A stretch of 64,000 bases of DNA from Asterias rubens (lineage: Eukaryota; Echinodermata; Asteroidea; Forcipulatida; Asteriidae): contig NC_047070.1 of NCBI RefSeq assembly GCF_902459465.1, positions 558,001 through 622,000 of the forward strand, written 5' to 3'. Made by a program: the position numbers and the translations under genes. The stretch's first letter is position 1. Every line of letters begins with the position of its first letter. This document shows, one piece after another, positions 1-13,861 of the stretch. The notes below the pieces were generated by a model. That model saw only the letters and a program-made list of their open reading frames with translations. It had not been told where the DNA came from and did not search any database.

Positions 1-1507
1 GTTCTTGCACGCCACCCCCCCCCCCCCCCTATGAAAATTTCTAATTACGCCAAAAGCAAATCCGTATTTAAGGGGTGGGATGCGACAAAACTGTTTTAAA
101 TTGAGGGAATGACATCCTTTTTTCAGTGAGCTATGCACAAATAAAAAGTTTACTTAATGTGGGCATAACACTTTTCATTTTGTTATCATTAATGATCGCG
201 TAAAATTGCTGCGGATTTATTCTCAGTTGTAAAGCAGCAGACAATTAAAGCAAAATTCATTAGTTGCCGCGTCAAAAAAAGAATGAAAATCTTATAAATA
301 AAGGATAATTTGAAGGTGAGTTGACTCGCCGAGACGGTAATAGATTTCACAAACATAACCTTTAGTTCAACGGCATTCACAGAGTCGATTGCCAAACGAC
401 TTGAATTGACATGAGATTATTGCAACGGAAGCCTAATTATTTCATTCCAATGCCTACGAATAAGGTGTGTATAATAAACCTAGCCTAATTAAAGTTTGAA
501 TCAGCAAAGGTAGAGTGTTTAAAGTGCGGAATGCCGCCGCAGTAAATACACAACGCCAAAGGAAATCAGGCCAAGTTTTCTTGCATAAAAGCAACCAGTA
601 AATATCACTTCATTAAAGCCTCCATACACGCTCGATTGGTAATCATCAAAATATCGAAAAGAATGCATTTTTCTTACTCCTATTTTGAAGTTGTTGTTTT
701 GTTTTGTGGGGCCCAGTATTTCCAGAGAGTTGGTTCCAAATAAAAATCGGGCAGCGTGTGGTAATTATATTGCCCTCCCAACGTTCAATTGTTATTTTCC
801 ACTAATTGAGAGTTCCTTCCACAGAATGTAATCAACTCAAATACAGAACTTTGGTCGATTAGTTCAATAAGGCACCCACAAGTTGGTGCAAAACAAGGTG
901 TACGCTTATGGTTATCGGCTGATTGTACTTATACAGATAAAGTGTAGTATGGGGGCAGTGGCAGCTACTGGAGGATAAGAATAATACCCCCCCCCCCCCC
1001 CCCCGTCAGTTTCCCTCCCAACGCCAATCTTCGAGGAAGGTTGCGCCGTATAAATACTGTGATGTAGCGGTCTAGAATTTGAAAATAACACCGTTTCCGG
1101 AAATAAAACTACAGACTGAAGCGAATACTTTTTTAATTAAAACACGACGGGCCGAATTTGATGAAACTTGGTCGTAAATGCATTATTCAATCGTTTTCAA
1201 TCATTCCAATCCTTCAAAGTTTTACATTTACTTCTAGAATGGTTCCTGTATTTCATTAATGGGTTGAGATTTTACTACGAGACTGTACCTGTATGGTGAT
1301 CTTTGAACTAATTATTCGTCCGATCAGAACAAGACAATTCCATAATCATGGAGATGTGGGTATTACAAGTCGATTGGATTGAATGGCTTCAAGCTGTGCA
1401 TCCCACGCTGTCCTTCAGAGCCTCATGGGGAGTTTATAATCGTCTTTACCTGATTGCAGACATCCTACAGAGTTGGGTTTAGTCTCTATACTTGCCTGGT
1501 CACTTAA
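1..1507. other. Intergenic, no gene seen
   Basis: Low-information DNA with long C homopolymers (about 14-29 and 987-1004). No coding or RNA signal recognised. Confidence 0.6.
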
Positions 1508-1842
1508 AGATGCTATGTCAGATTTTTGGCCCCCAAACATTAAAAAATTGATTTTTTTTTGAGTGAATGGTATTTCAAAGAGCATCACCCGCTCTAACGA
1601 AACAAAATTTAACTTTTACTTTTAATGGTCAGGAACCATGACACAAATCTAAAACGTTTCTTATAAAACACATAAGAATTGGTCACGCGAAAAAATAATT
1701 TTGAGCACTGAATTTCACTGCTACTAATAATTAGCGGACTTTTTCGAGCTTGTAACTTTCTCGACCTCCATCAAAATACCTATTGAATTTTAAATCAACA
1801 AAATTTTGGGGTCAAATTGGCCAAAAGTCTGACATAGCATCT
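1508..1842. repeat. TTAA-flanked MITE, family C
   Basis: TTAA at 1504-1507 and 1843-1846; termini AGATGCTATGTCAGATTTTT and AAAGTCTGACATAGCATCT are inverted copies, extended by TTGGCCCC / GGGGTCAAATTGGCC. Confidence 0.8.
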
Positions 1843-4800
1843 TTAAAAGCAAGCAGCTAAAGGTCTGTATATGAAAATCGTGTTTTGGTGTGCTTCCATC
1901 ATGGCAAGATCCAGATACCATCAACAGATCGTATAAGTTTCATCCGATCAAAATGTTACACTTGCATTATTTTATTTTCTGGAACATGCCATTCTTTTAG
2001 GCTACTATGTGGAAGCTGACATGGGGGAATTGATGATATTTTGAGGGGAAACATGCATAAGTTAATAGTAGAGTATAGTTTAGGCAACAGTGGGGTACGC
2101 CTACGACACTAGATAGATCGACCTGATAAAACGGTCAGCAGTGCCATGTGTACTGGGGGTATGTATGAGGTATAAAGAGATAGAGGGCGCAACATTAAAG
2201 CAGTGAAGGCATAGATAGATAAATTTTGTTTTGCTGTCGTTCGTTTTCAAAAAGCCAAACTAAAAACATTGCAAACATTTATTCTTCTGAGTGCCGTTTT
2301 ACTCACATGAACCTGTCAATGTTGATCGGAGGTTTGGCGCCAAACGACTGGTCTGATTTGCATATCGTGACTGTTCTTGCACATTGTTTTGTCCTAAGAA
2401 ATGTCGAAGCAGAAAAGTCTCGTCCGAACTGAAAGACATGTATTGATTTAGAAGTCACCAAAACAGACTGACTGCTTGGATTTTTTTGTTCTTCTTTTTG
2501 GGGGAGGACTTTTGACTGTATTTTGGGGAGACACTGACACTGTTCCTTATCCCATCGTGCGATTTCTGTCTTCTATATTTCGCCTGGGGTTAAACATAGG
2601 CAGCTTCATGAGTGACATAGAGTTCAGGTCCTTCTGTGTGATAATCACACGCCTCGTCTCTCCAAGGCGCTAAACTCCCCCCCTCCCCCCACCCACAGCG
2701 TTCACTAAACTGTGCCCCATTTCAATCTGCCGGGGTAGAGTGTTTCTAGGCTTCGGTATTGGACACGTTAGTGGTGAAAGTGGTTACGTGACACAAACTG
2801 CTTACTCGTTGTGACACAGCATTACGCAGCTCTGACATTGTAATCAGTATGTGGAGACACTGTAACTGGATTGATTAATCTGTGGCAGTATGTGTTTAAA
2901 GAAGAGCCACATAGCCTGGACTCGCTGTAGGTACGACTCGGACATCATACCCATGTCCAATATCCTCAATCTTAAAACTTATGGAGATTGTACTGTCTGA
3001 AATAAATAATATACCAAAGGAGGGGCACATCTTAAAACTTGTTCAGCAGTCATTACTGTAATTCTTAAGTTTGTGTGGAAATGACGACACAAAATGAAAA
3101 CAAAATGAACCAATTTGACCAGTGTAGTATCTTGTATGCCAGGAAATGCACATGAAAGAACAAGCTCTCTACTTTATAAGATTATGGTCTGATATGGGGG
3201 AAAAGTTTAATTTGAAAGTTCAATGCTAGGTTCATGCTAGTTGTATATACTATCTCCTACAGAAAAATACTAAAAAATACTGTCGAAAAGTATAATAAAA
3301 AAATAATATAAAAAAACACTGGCTTCTTTCTATTGCATTACTCGATATGAACCACTATCTTGAAGAATTCGCCGAAAACATCCAAAAAGTAATCACCTTG
3401 CTTGATGCCATTCACACAGATAAGTCCATACCATGTGCCAATTGAAATCCCTAAATCATTGAATGTTTGAATGCGCCGATTGATTAAAACGAAGATGTTG
3501 AATATCAGGGGAGTAAGCTCTCATGGGATGTACGGTCTGGTTGAGCTGAATACACAAGGGGCTAAGACGGGGGTCTAAGACGGGGGTCTAAGACGGGGGG
3601 GGTCTAAGATGGGTCTCCCGTGGTAAGACATTAATCAAGATATGCTGCTTATTACTCAAAGCTAATGACACATTGTCCTCAGAATGGATTGATAGAAATC
3701 GAACGCACTTAATGCCAACATTTACGGTTTGGAAACTAGTTGGGTGTGTCACAATTTATCTTTAACAATCTAAGCAATGACTGTGCCCCCCCCCCCCAAG
3801 CCTTTGCAATTATGTACAGATTTCCTCGTTGTATGCAAGAAATATCCTCGTTAAGTTTCAGACTAAAATTGACTCTAATCAACTGAAACTTAAGTGATAA
3901 CTGAAGACGATTTTGTTTCACGTTTCTATCGATTAAAGTGATTTTCAGTTTATTTCTATGAATGTACCTGTCACTCACATTCGATCCTTCCTGCAGATTC
4001 GGGATATTTTGTTAAGTCTGAATTTTATCAGAAAGTAAGTCTTTGACAAACTTGAGTGCTGGGAACGGATCCTTTGAAATAATAACACGGTAATGACGTT
4101 TGCTTCTACATCCGGCAGTCCCTCAATGTTTGATAAGTAAACTGTCATCAGATACCAAAAACATCATCTGCGCACGTTTTATTTCAAGAATCATACCCAG
4201 TCTGTCCTCGAACCATATTTCAGTTTCATTATTTTTATCTTCTTCAATTATTAAAGCATTTCAAACAAACGTAGTCCATTAGGCATCTATTATGCATGGC
4301 AAACATTGCTAGCAAACAAAATCGGAGCAGCTCATCCCATGAAAAAACTGCGACATCATTAAAGCAGAAGTAACAAAACGATGAACCAAACATCATTAAC
4401 AGACCACTTATTTTGAGAAGGTAACCCTGAAATTGGGTCAGTGTTGAGTGTCCTTAGTACTCAATAAAGAATAGTCCTTGGACAGTAAAATTAAAATGCC
4501 ACTTCATGGTCTGCTGAGATCATAATCCAAATAACATAACAGCGGTAAGCGTTTACACGAACGCGTTATAACTGATTGCCACTCGTGTTAAGGCGTTTCG
4601 ATTGAGATGATATCTGTTAAATAAATTTCCAAAAGGCCGCCCGAGAAAAACAATTAAAGCAAGAGGAAGCCTGTTTTTTATCCTGACCTAAAAACAGACA
4701 ACTCTGATTAATTTGATGAGACATAACATGTTACATAGATTAATCATGTTAGTGTATGAAACGCAGGTGCAGCGCTCATTCTGAAATCATTAAATCTTAT

Positions 4801-7800
4801 TCTTGAACCACTGTACGGTAATTGTTTGTACCCCATTTTAGTTCCGAGCCATGTTTTGAGTAGCGCAACGGCAAAAAACACACCACGAATTGGACAAGAA
4901 AAAAGTTAAAGACAATTTTATGCACACAAGAAACTTGAAGGCACATCGTTGCACTGTGCAAAGTGAGTTGTTAAAACCGACACCATGATGTTGTCAAAAG
5001 GGAAACGTACAATCATACATGTAGCTCTTTGCAAACAGACGAGGAGATGAGAAAAACCGTTTTGATAGAAAAAAACATATGAATATTTGCAGTCATTGGA
5101 TCACAACTACAAATGGGCCTGAACATCCACAAAGGAATATTTCGGTAGTCAAAGTGATCAACTGACATTGGCCTTTGGCCTATTGGATGAGAACATCCAA
5201 TAATAATTATCCCCTATGACCAAACTAAACTAAAACTGGCAAACTTTCATAAAAGTAGGTCCGTTACTTTTCGCAAAACACAAAAACACGTTTGTGGCCG
5301 TTTCCGAATTTAGCGGCTTTCCGCTGAATCTGCAGCTTTGATCTCAACGGCTTTACACCATATTGAAGTACATGTTCCCCATTACCGACACGGTTCATCG
5401 TTCTGTGAAGGGTTTGATGCACGTTGTTATCAGCAAATCGAAATCGAAACAAGCCTTCCCTCCCGTTTAAGACTTTCAAACACCTTTTTTTTTTTTGGGG
5501 GGGGGGGAACCCGGGTTTTTTTCTGTTTCCGTCACAATAAAATTGCCTTCTCCCTTTTAAAGATATCTTCCTTCATCAATTAATTACCTTTTCTTCTTCC
5601 TCTCATATTTGATTTTGTCATTGTGTGTTTCCAACTTATTGTGCCCAAACCAGCCTTGCCTTTTTGTCTTCACATTCTTTCCGACTCGCTCTCCATCTTT
5701 ATTCATGATTTTCCATTTGCATATGTCTGTTACGCTTGTTTGCATGTTGATGTGTGTTGCCATTATCATTCGAAAAAGACTCTGCTAGGTCGAAACGTCG
5801 GGAAAATAACTATTTTCGCCTAATTTTAAATCATAAAATCTTTTTGCTGAGTGGGAGGGGCATCCTATATTTCCATACATTATAAATAAATGGGAAACCC
5901 AAAGTCAAATCGATCTGGGTGGGATTATATTTTGCTCTTTATAAATAAACAAAGTTCAAGCCAGTCAGTTGGTCTCTAAATCAATGTCTCTTTGTGTCAC
6001 TAGATGAATATTTCAAGGGGAAAACGTGCGAACACAAAAGCCCCCGAGTTGGGCCAGGCCAGTCCAATTGAAAACACATCGTTCCTTTGTACTGCGGACC
6101 ATTAGCTAGGAAAGACAAGTCGTCCTTCACTTTAAAACCTTCTCTTGTGTTTACACATGTTGACTTCGACATCGAACTTGACTTGTATATAGATCTATAG
6201 ATGCTTAGGATGACTATGGCATTCATATTTTATGTATGTACCGTGCCATTGAAATGACTCTATTTTTTTTTAATTCAGGAGTACATCCATCCCGTGTGCA
6301 TGATTTATTTGGCAGTAGAGGGCGCTTTCAAAGCCGAGTTGCCCTGTAGATAGAATTTTGATTGCAAAGTCACAGCCAGAGATTTTGCCAACCGTGGTTG
6401 GAGTATATGGACAACCATAAAATGCAAAACAAAAACAGATGGCCACAGTTTGTAACAATCTCACACAACTGTTCAAAACAAATGTTGATTTGTTGGAGAC
6501 AAAGGCAACCGTTCATGTAACTGTAAGTTTGCAAAAATGTTGATTTAGTCAGAACATCTGTGTGTTTACAGATTTGATTGATTGTCTAACATTTGGCCGT
6601 CCATGCAAGCCAGCTCGGTTTGTTTATCAACAGTGGAAAGGTCTATAATTATAAATGCGTTCCGTTGAGGCGAGAGTCATCTTTGTATTATTTTGTTCAT
6701 GATGCAATTATACAATTTGCCTTTATTCGGCAAATAAATGCTCACGACTACTCATCCCTTTATGCCAACAGAGGGCGCCAGGCAACTACGCAAGTGGCCG
6801 GCACAAGATTATTCAGAAGCATTTTCGAGATGATTATCTGTTAGTGAACACCTTCCACACATCTTAACTTTGCAGCTTACCGTACTGAGTACCATGTCCC
6901 TGGACTTTCTTTCAACAGAATTAAACTACATATACGCACTACAACGTCATCAAACATTTCTAACAAACTTAATATAGATCTTAATAATCACACTAATTAA
7001 AATTTTCAAAGAAAGAATACGGAGGAAGGGGTATCATGGGCTCCGCCTCTCGGTGTGGGGTAAATCTCTGACGTTATTTTGTGTATGGTTTGAACATTCG
7101 TTGATGTTTGGTTTCCAAGGGTTGGAGAGAGATGTTAAACTAAAGCTCAGTCGACAGAGCGCGGGCAAGAAACGACAGATAACGAATGACAGAAAACGTA
7201 ATGTGAGGGCGACTGCTGATATATCAACCATCTTACATCATCTAACTAAACAGGGATTGAGGTTAAATAATAACACAGGCTATAACAAAGTGGAAAGCAT
7301 GAATCAGACAAAACTTACTTCCAAAAAATAAAGTACATTTTATTGATAATCTACATCCACTTAAACCGCAATTCTATAATCTAATAAAGCAAATAAACAA
7401 AAAACATCAAAATCATTAAAAAGTAAAAGTTAAAATTTCCCCAATGCATGTAGTGCATTCATTGGTAAAACACACAATAATAATGTCCTTATAATGGAAA
7501 CATCGTCGATCTTTTCATATGAACCTCTGCCTCAGAATAAGGAAATAAGTAAACAAACATATAAATAATTCATAATTTACAATATTATCAATAATAAAGT
7601 AATAGGGGCCTAAATAATTCACAGTAACACCACGATTGTTTTATTAAAAGAGAAGAAAAACAATAATAAACAAATAAATACTATGACTTATGAGACTTCT
7701 TGCGGCCATTACACTCGGGGGTTAGTTTCATAAAACAATCTTGAGAATTACATGATTGGACTTAAACTAAATAATGGCGCTGCAGAACTCCTGCCGTACA

Positions 7801-8134
7801 ATAATATACTAAACGATTGGTACCAAACCCAACTGCGTTATAACAGGAACATGCAAACGTGATGACGGCATTTATCGCTTTTAGAGTAATTCAGCTTAAG
7901 AGTAAATGAAACTGCAACAATATGCTGAACTTCTCGGTTGACACAAAAAACAATTAAAGCAAACTTCAACGAGAGGTTATAAAAAATGTTTAAACGGAAA
8001 ACAAGTTTGAATTTTTACAGAGATTCACCGAAGAAGCTTGACAAGAGCAACTGTGGTAGACCAAGACATACAGTAATGGGAACCGTGACAATTAGGGTTT
8101 AATGTAGAATGTGGATTTTATAAAATGTGGGTAG
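1843..8134. other. Intergenic, no gene seen
   Basis: 6.3 kb without a supportable gene. Notable only: GGGGGTCTAAGAC triplication (about 3568-3605) and a diverged GGTCGAAACGTC repeat arm at 5775-5805. A 92-codon frame at 7053-7331 has no recognisable family. Confidence 0.55.
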
Positions 8135-8794
8135 AAATGGGTCTAGTCAGGAGTAAAGTATATGGTACTGTGCTACTCCTGCATAAATTGAACTTAGGGT
8201 AAATGGGTCTAGTCAGGAGTAAAGTAGATGGTACTGTGCTACTCCTGCATAAATTGAACTTAGGGTAAATGGGTCTAGTCAGGAGTAAAGTATATGGTAC
8301 TGTGCTACTCCTGCATAAATTGAACTTAGGGTAAATGGGTCTAGTCAGGAGTAAAGTATATGGTACTGTGCTACTCCTGCATAAATTGAACTTAGGGTAA
8401 ATGGGTCTAGTCAGGAGTAAAGTAGATGGTACTGTGCTACTCCTGCATAAATTGAACTTAGGGTAAATGGGTCTAGTCAGGAGTAAAGTATATGGTGCTG
8501 TGCTACTCCTGCATAAATTGAACTTAGGGTAAATGGGTCTAGTCAGGAGTAAAGTAGATGGTACTGTGCTACTCCTGCATAAATTGAACTTAGGGTAAAT
8601 GGGTCTAGTCAGGAGTAAAGTATATGGTACTGTGCTACTCCTGCATAAATTGAAGTTAGGGTAAATGGGTCTAGTCAGGAGTAAAGTAGATGGTACTGTG
8701 CTACTCCTGCATAAATTGAACTTAGGGTAAATGGGTCTAGTCAGGAGTAAAGTATATGGTACTGCGCTACTCCTGCATAAATTGAACTTAGGGT
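8135..8794 (+). repeat. 66-bp x 10 minisatellite, each unit a hairpin
   Basis: Exactly 660 bp, no indels. Each unit holds CAGGAGTA...TACTCCTG, an 8-bp inverted repeat. A diagnostic base (AGTATATGG versus AGTAGATGG) mostly alternates between copies: T G T T G T G T G T. Confidence 0.95.
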
Positions 8795-8980
8795 GTCATA
8801 AAACTCTCAATACCAACTTTATCAAATAAATCTTTTAGAGCATCAAACTTCCATCATCAAGTCGCATTACGAGTTTACATCCAGTACATTTGATGTAAAC
8901 TTGCGACTCATTTATCCTATGACACCACCACCATTACCTGTTCTGTTCTGAGAGCAAGCGAAATGCAACAGGACCCATAA

Positions 8981-9254
8981 TGACTGTTAATTCAATACTA
9001 TAGCATAAACTTTGTTCTACACGTTGGATCCTCTTTCATTCAATGTGACTGCCGATTCAATATTATAGCATAAACTTTGTTCTACACGTTGGATCCTCTT
9101 TCATTCAAGGTGACTGCCGATTCAATATTATAGCATAAACTTTGTTCTACACGTTGGATCCTCTTTCATTCAATGTGACTGCCGATTCAATATTATAGCA
9201 TAAACTTTGTTCTACACGTTGGATCCTCTTTCATTCAATGTGACTGCCGATTCA
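8981..9254 (+). repeat. 65-bp x 4 tandem repeat
   Basis: Units with CATAAACTTTGTTCTACACG and TTGGATCCTCTTTCATTCAA at 65-bp spacing; first copy most diverged. Confidence 0.93.
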
Positions 9255-9528
9255 TATGAAGTTACATTCATGCTTGTTAAAAACCTACACACGCCCAATC
9301 AAAAGAAACAAAGTATGGCGGTTTTGATAAGTGTGATTTTGACAGGCAAGTGCTTTCCACTTCAACGTGACGTCGCTTCCGATTAGAGAACATTATAAAT
9401 TGAGAAATGATGCATTAAGAAAGTAGAGACAAGAGGCTGGGATAGGCTTCAACATAAACATGGACCTTTGGAGCAGGGAACTAAGGAAGTACCCTTTGAG
9501 CATAGAACTAAAGAGGTACTCTTGACAT

Positions 9529-9741
9529 ACGTCTGGTTACCAGTCAGCAATCAGTATTGAACTTTAAAGGGAAGGTATACGTCTGGTTACCAGTCAGCAA
9601 TCAGTATTGAACTTTAAAGGGAAGGTATACGTCTGGTTACCAGTCAGCAATCAGTATTGAACTTTAAAGGGAAGGTATACCTCTGGTTACCAGTCAGCAA
9701 CCAGTATTGAACTTTAAAGGGAAGGTATACGTCTGGTTACC
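9529..9741 (+). repeat. 50-bp x 4 tandem repeat
   Basis: ACGTCTGGTTACCAGTCAGC with ATTGAACTTTAAAGGGAAGG, plus a partial fifth unit. Third minisatellite within 1.7 kb. Confidence 0.93.
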
Positions 9742-11285
9742 ACTCTTAAAATAATGGCAATATGTTTTTTTGTTAGAAGCCTACAGCAGCTTTCGACTGT
9801 ATAAAGCATTTTAAAAACATCCTACTCCGAAGTAGTGTGGGGTTATATGTCGACAGATAACCGTATTTATGCCAAACAATTTGAATCCAAGGAGCATTAC
9901 AGCCTGTATTACGTATACATCTACAATCGGATTTAAAGAATCATAAACCAAAAACCAAAGATATACCTTTGCCTTCATTGAGGAAAAGTATACATCATCT
10001 ATGACCCTTTTCGAAATAACGATTTAATCTTTCTTCAGGCTCTGTCAGTTATTAAGAAAACGTGCGCATTCCTAACGGGGCTTTAAACACAGGGATGTGG
10101 AGCCCCTAGACTTGATTCAAGTCCTATTCTCGTGTGAGAGGTCCCTAGCTATTACCGCAATTTACTATGAAACAACGTCGTAGCATACAGTACAGTGCGC
10201 GCTCGCCGTCAAAATGGCCTGTCCTGCATGCGGAACAGGTTTTGGAATGTAGAGCATCACAAAACAGTAGTTTTCTGGGGATGGCACGGGATTGGGACTT
10301 GGGTCAAGTCTGTGGAGCCCCAAGCTCAAAGCCTTGGTTTCAGAGAAGCATTATTACGTTATAATACACGCCATTGAGAAGGGCGCCCTCGTCTAGAGGT
10401 CAAAAGAAGGTTGGCCATTTAACCATACATGTCCGGTCATATTGATGAATGCGGGGAACAATGCCCAACTTTCTTCATGTTCTTATGAAACAAAACCGTT
10501 ATTTTGCATTACGACAATAAATAAATCATTGATAAGCAAAGTGGCAACAAGCAGCAACAAGCACAACTTTACTGACTGGACCTGTACATTAAGTCAGTAA
10601 ATGTCAAAACTAAATCAATAACAGCTATATTAGGTTTGGGTAAATTGTCTATAACATATACACCCAAACCAAAAAGAGTACACTCCAACAGTGGCCATCA
10701 TATCTCAAAAATGCCATAACCGAAAAGTAATCGAGTATGGTTTGCGGTATAGCCACCTTGGACATAACCCTTTTCTTAATTAGTTATTTCTGAAAACCAC
10801 CAAGACTATGAGAGAGATGTTTCTATATTGTAAAGGATGCAAAACTTTACTATATTATCCCACCACATAGCTTCAAATCATGTAGAGAACTATCGTTACA
10901 ATGTATTTATTAATATAACTCATAAAAAGTTCCCTTGATAAATTTATCCATATCTGGATGGCTCAAATGCTTTTCAATAAATCTATAACAATTTGCATCG
11001 TGGGAAACGGAATACTAATAGTAATATTTTAAGTTTGTACGCCTACACAATACATGTACCTTATCTTTTTTGGCACAGCATTATGTCTGTATATCGGTCA
11101 CACACTATACATTTTGGGATATCAATAACATCTAAAGATAGAAACAAAAAACCTACTCAGTCAAACTGAAATCATGCACCCCCAAACTACAATTCAAGTC
11201 CAAATATGTACAAATTATATCTCAATCAAAGGGATGCCGACAAATAAAAAAAAAGTAACCCTACCACTTAATAAAATCAAAGATC
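9742..11285. other. Intergenic, no gene seen
   Basis: Contains diverged inverted text (GTGGAGCCCCTAGACTTGAT near 10095; CAAGTCTGTGGAGCCCC near 10304). Short frames at 10167-10377 lack support. Confidence 0.5.
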
Positions 11286-11455
11286 AGAACCCAATTTCAC
11301 AAAGCTGCCTAAGCAGAAATAATCACTTTAAAAAAAGTATAAAAATCAAAGAGGATACCAGTAACAAATGCCACATGTGGTATGGTATTTTGGCTGGCAA
11401 CCTTATTTTGGTAAGCTTAATTTGTTTGCAGCTCTATGAAATTGAGCCCTGTGCC
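11286..11455. repeat. MITE-like, TTTCACAAAG family
   Basis: CCCAATTTCACAAAGCTGC and GCAGCTCTATGAAATTGAGC are inverted ends; relative of 63881-64000. Confidence 0.5.
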
Positions 11456-11916
11456 TAATATAATAGAGCTTCCAAGCACAAAATATTGCTTACAAGTTTT
11501 CTCCTGAACAATGAGGTCCTTGACTTTGTTATGTTGAGATTAAACTGGACGTTATTGGTTCCAATCCCGCTCTAGTCAATGTGTCTTTGTTCAACGCCAC
11601 ATTGTTGAGGTTTTGAGTACAGCAAACCTTGACAATAACACATGAACTCGAGGTCCGTCAAATAAAGCTGCAGTCATCACTGGACGTAAGAGGCTTTCTC
11701 TTGTTCAATGTTTTGTCTTATTACTGGTTAGACATTCAAGTGTTGCCTTCTCATCTTTGATTGGTGCTTAATTAACTCCTCAAAAAACAACCGACAGAAC
11801 ACTTTAAGATGGTTGGTTAACCACTTAGACATATCAAGAGTGTCATTATGAGCGTCTTAAACACTTACATCTCTCAAGTCAATTAAACAACAATCTTAAT
11901 AACTTTAAAATGATTA

Positions 11917-12387
11917 TTACAATAAATTCCAAAAGGACGTTCTTTCTATAAATAGATGATGCTTCAGGACTGAATATATCGCAAAACCCAAGAGAGACGA
12001 AGGATTACAAGTTGATGAGGTTAAGTTCGCATCCGATTTGGGCTCGTTCAAAGATGCAAGTGCTAAGAAGTCTTTGCCAAACTTGAGGCATTTCAGCACT
12101 TTTCCACTGTATCTCTTATACCCATGGAATAAAGCCAACACTTCTTGCAAGAGTTTTACATGTGGTTGTAGACTAAGTTTACTAACAAGTTTGTTTTCAG
12201 AACTCGAGTAAACTGTAATTTTCAGCTCCATGTGGAATATTCTTAAAACATTTTTTTCTGAATAAACAAATGTAACAAATAAATGTTCCAAAACAAATAA
12301 ATGAGACCATTGTTGTAAATGCATCACAATGACGTTATGGGTAAAGGGTATAGGAACATGATCATCATGCTTGCACAGACAATGCAT
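11917..12387 (-). CDS. Hypothetical open frame, 156 codons, unrecognised
   Basis: The longest non-repetitive frame outside the three genes: ATG at 12387, stop ending at 11917. The protein is mixed hydrophobic with a stretch FVLEHLFVTFVYSEK and C-terminal SSLLGFAIYSVLKHHLFIE. I recognise no family, and Leu/His/Ser richness is compatible with a chance frame in AT-rich DNA. It could be an exon of an unseen gene or part of an untranslated region. Confidence 0.2.
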   Translation of the reverse strand: MHCLCKHDDHVPIPFTHNVIVMHLQQWSHLFVLEHLFVTFVYSEKNVLRIFHMELKITVYSSSENKLVSKLSLQPHVKLLQEVLALFHGYKRYSGKVLKCLKFGKDFLALASLNEPKSDANLTSSTCNPSSLLGFAIYSVLKHHLFIERTSFWNLL

Positions 12388-13344
12388 GCTGCATCAGGCA
12401 TCATTTGAAAAAAATGATCAGTTAAATACTATTGTGTATGTACAGTCTGCGCAGCCTAAAAAGAGATTTTTTTGTGACTGACAAGTTAAAAGATGTACAT
12501 AACAGTCAATTTGAAAATTACAAAAATAATGGATGAATACATCGTACAACGAACATCTTCAAACTCCTCAAAATGTATTCAATTATAGAAATATATAGAT
12601 ATATAGAAACTTGTTTTTACATCAATGTCAAATATACGTACAATTTAGTCATTCAGGCCTCTACTCAGTTAGGCCCTGTACTTAATGCTGTTTGGGCAGT
12701 GGCTATGGCTGCTGCAGCCATTAGCACCAGCCAGAGTCAAAGTTGTTTCAATCAAACACAACCTTAATATTTTCCCTAACGTGGTAAGTTATCATTGAGT
12801 AGATAATTGAGTTAAATAATGTGTCAGGTAGTAGACAGTTACCAGCTAAATTAATGTGTGCACAGACAAGTGACCAAGACTTAGTGTAGTAATCCCATAC
12901 CATTACCATAACTACATCATAAAATACTTGTTATCATTACGCCAAGATAAGAAGTATTGTCGATATTACTGTAGTTTAACCCTTACACCAACGTTTGGAA
13001 ATTACTGTATTTTACCCCATGCTTTCCACAAGCTACCGTCATATCAGATTTTCAAAAATTAACATAGGTATGACATGAATCAAATGGTCCCAAGATATAT
13101 TTACAAAGAAACTTTTACATGTACGTACTTTCAGAACACTAAGCCATTACCCGCACTTTTAATGTTGGATCAAATCACCTTATGTTATTACTATTGCGAT
13201 CATTAGTTCTTAAGCATTCCTGAAACCATCCCAACTCCTGGAGTATGCAGCACTAAGAGCCAAATGCTAAGCATTTATATCAACAGTCTCTAGCCATACA
13301 GGTACTCATTGACTCTATGGTAATGAGAAGCATTTGTAAGTAAA

Positions 13345-13435
13345 GTGTCAAGACCAGGATTCGAACCCACAGTCAGGTAGCTCAGCCATCAGGAATTGAG
13401 TTTGATGCTCTAGACAGAGCCAAACATGCTACGAG
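13345..13435 (-). repeat. tRNA-like SINE relic
   Basis: On the minus strand GGCTCTGTCTAGAGCATC, TGGCTGAGCTACC, then GTGGGTTCGAATCCTGGTC (good B box) and CTTGACACTT, as in the SINE at 56221. Confidence 0.5.
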
Positions 13436-13583
13436 CAAACCTGAAGGGGTAGAGAAATTTTGTGGTTTTTGTTCACTGATTAAAACATGCAATAACAAAT
13501 GCATTATCACTGAGAAAATAAAAAAGATGCGCTTAAAATTTAAATGGTCGGGGTACTTTTTGCAGGACAAAAAAAAAAAAATC

Positions 13584-13861
13584 TCCACAGATATACATTA
13601 AACGACAACGTACACAGTTTGAAGATGATGATAGTAGAAAGCTTCCCTAAAAGTATTACTTGCTGAGGTGCTTGTAGTTTTTGAGAAATTAGTAAAACAA
13701 TGTCATGAAAATAATTTTCGTCTTGTAAAAACGTATTTTCATGACATTGATTTACTAATTAATTTTCTGTAAAAACTACAGCACCTCAGCAACTAATATT
13801 TTACGGTCGCTGTCTACTATCATTATCTTCAAACAGTGTAAGTTTAATGTGAATCTGTGGA
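13584..13861. repeat. 278-bp inverted-repeat MITE
   Basis: TCCACAGATATACATTAAA pairs with TTTAATGTGAATCTGTGGA; inner pairing GTTTGAAGATGATGATAGTA with TACTATCATTATCTTCAAAC and TTTTCATGACATTG in the centre. Almost the whole element folds back. Confidence 0.8.
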
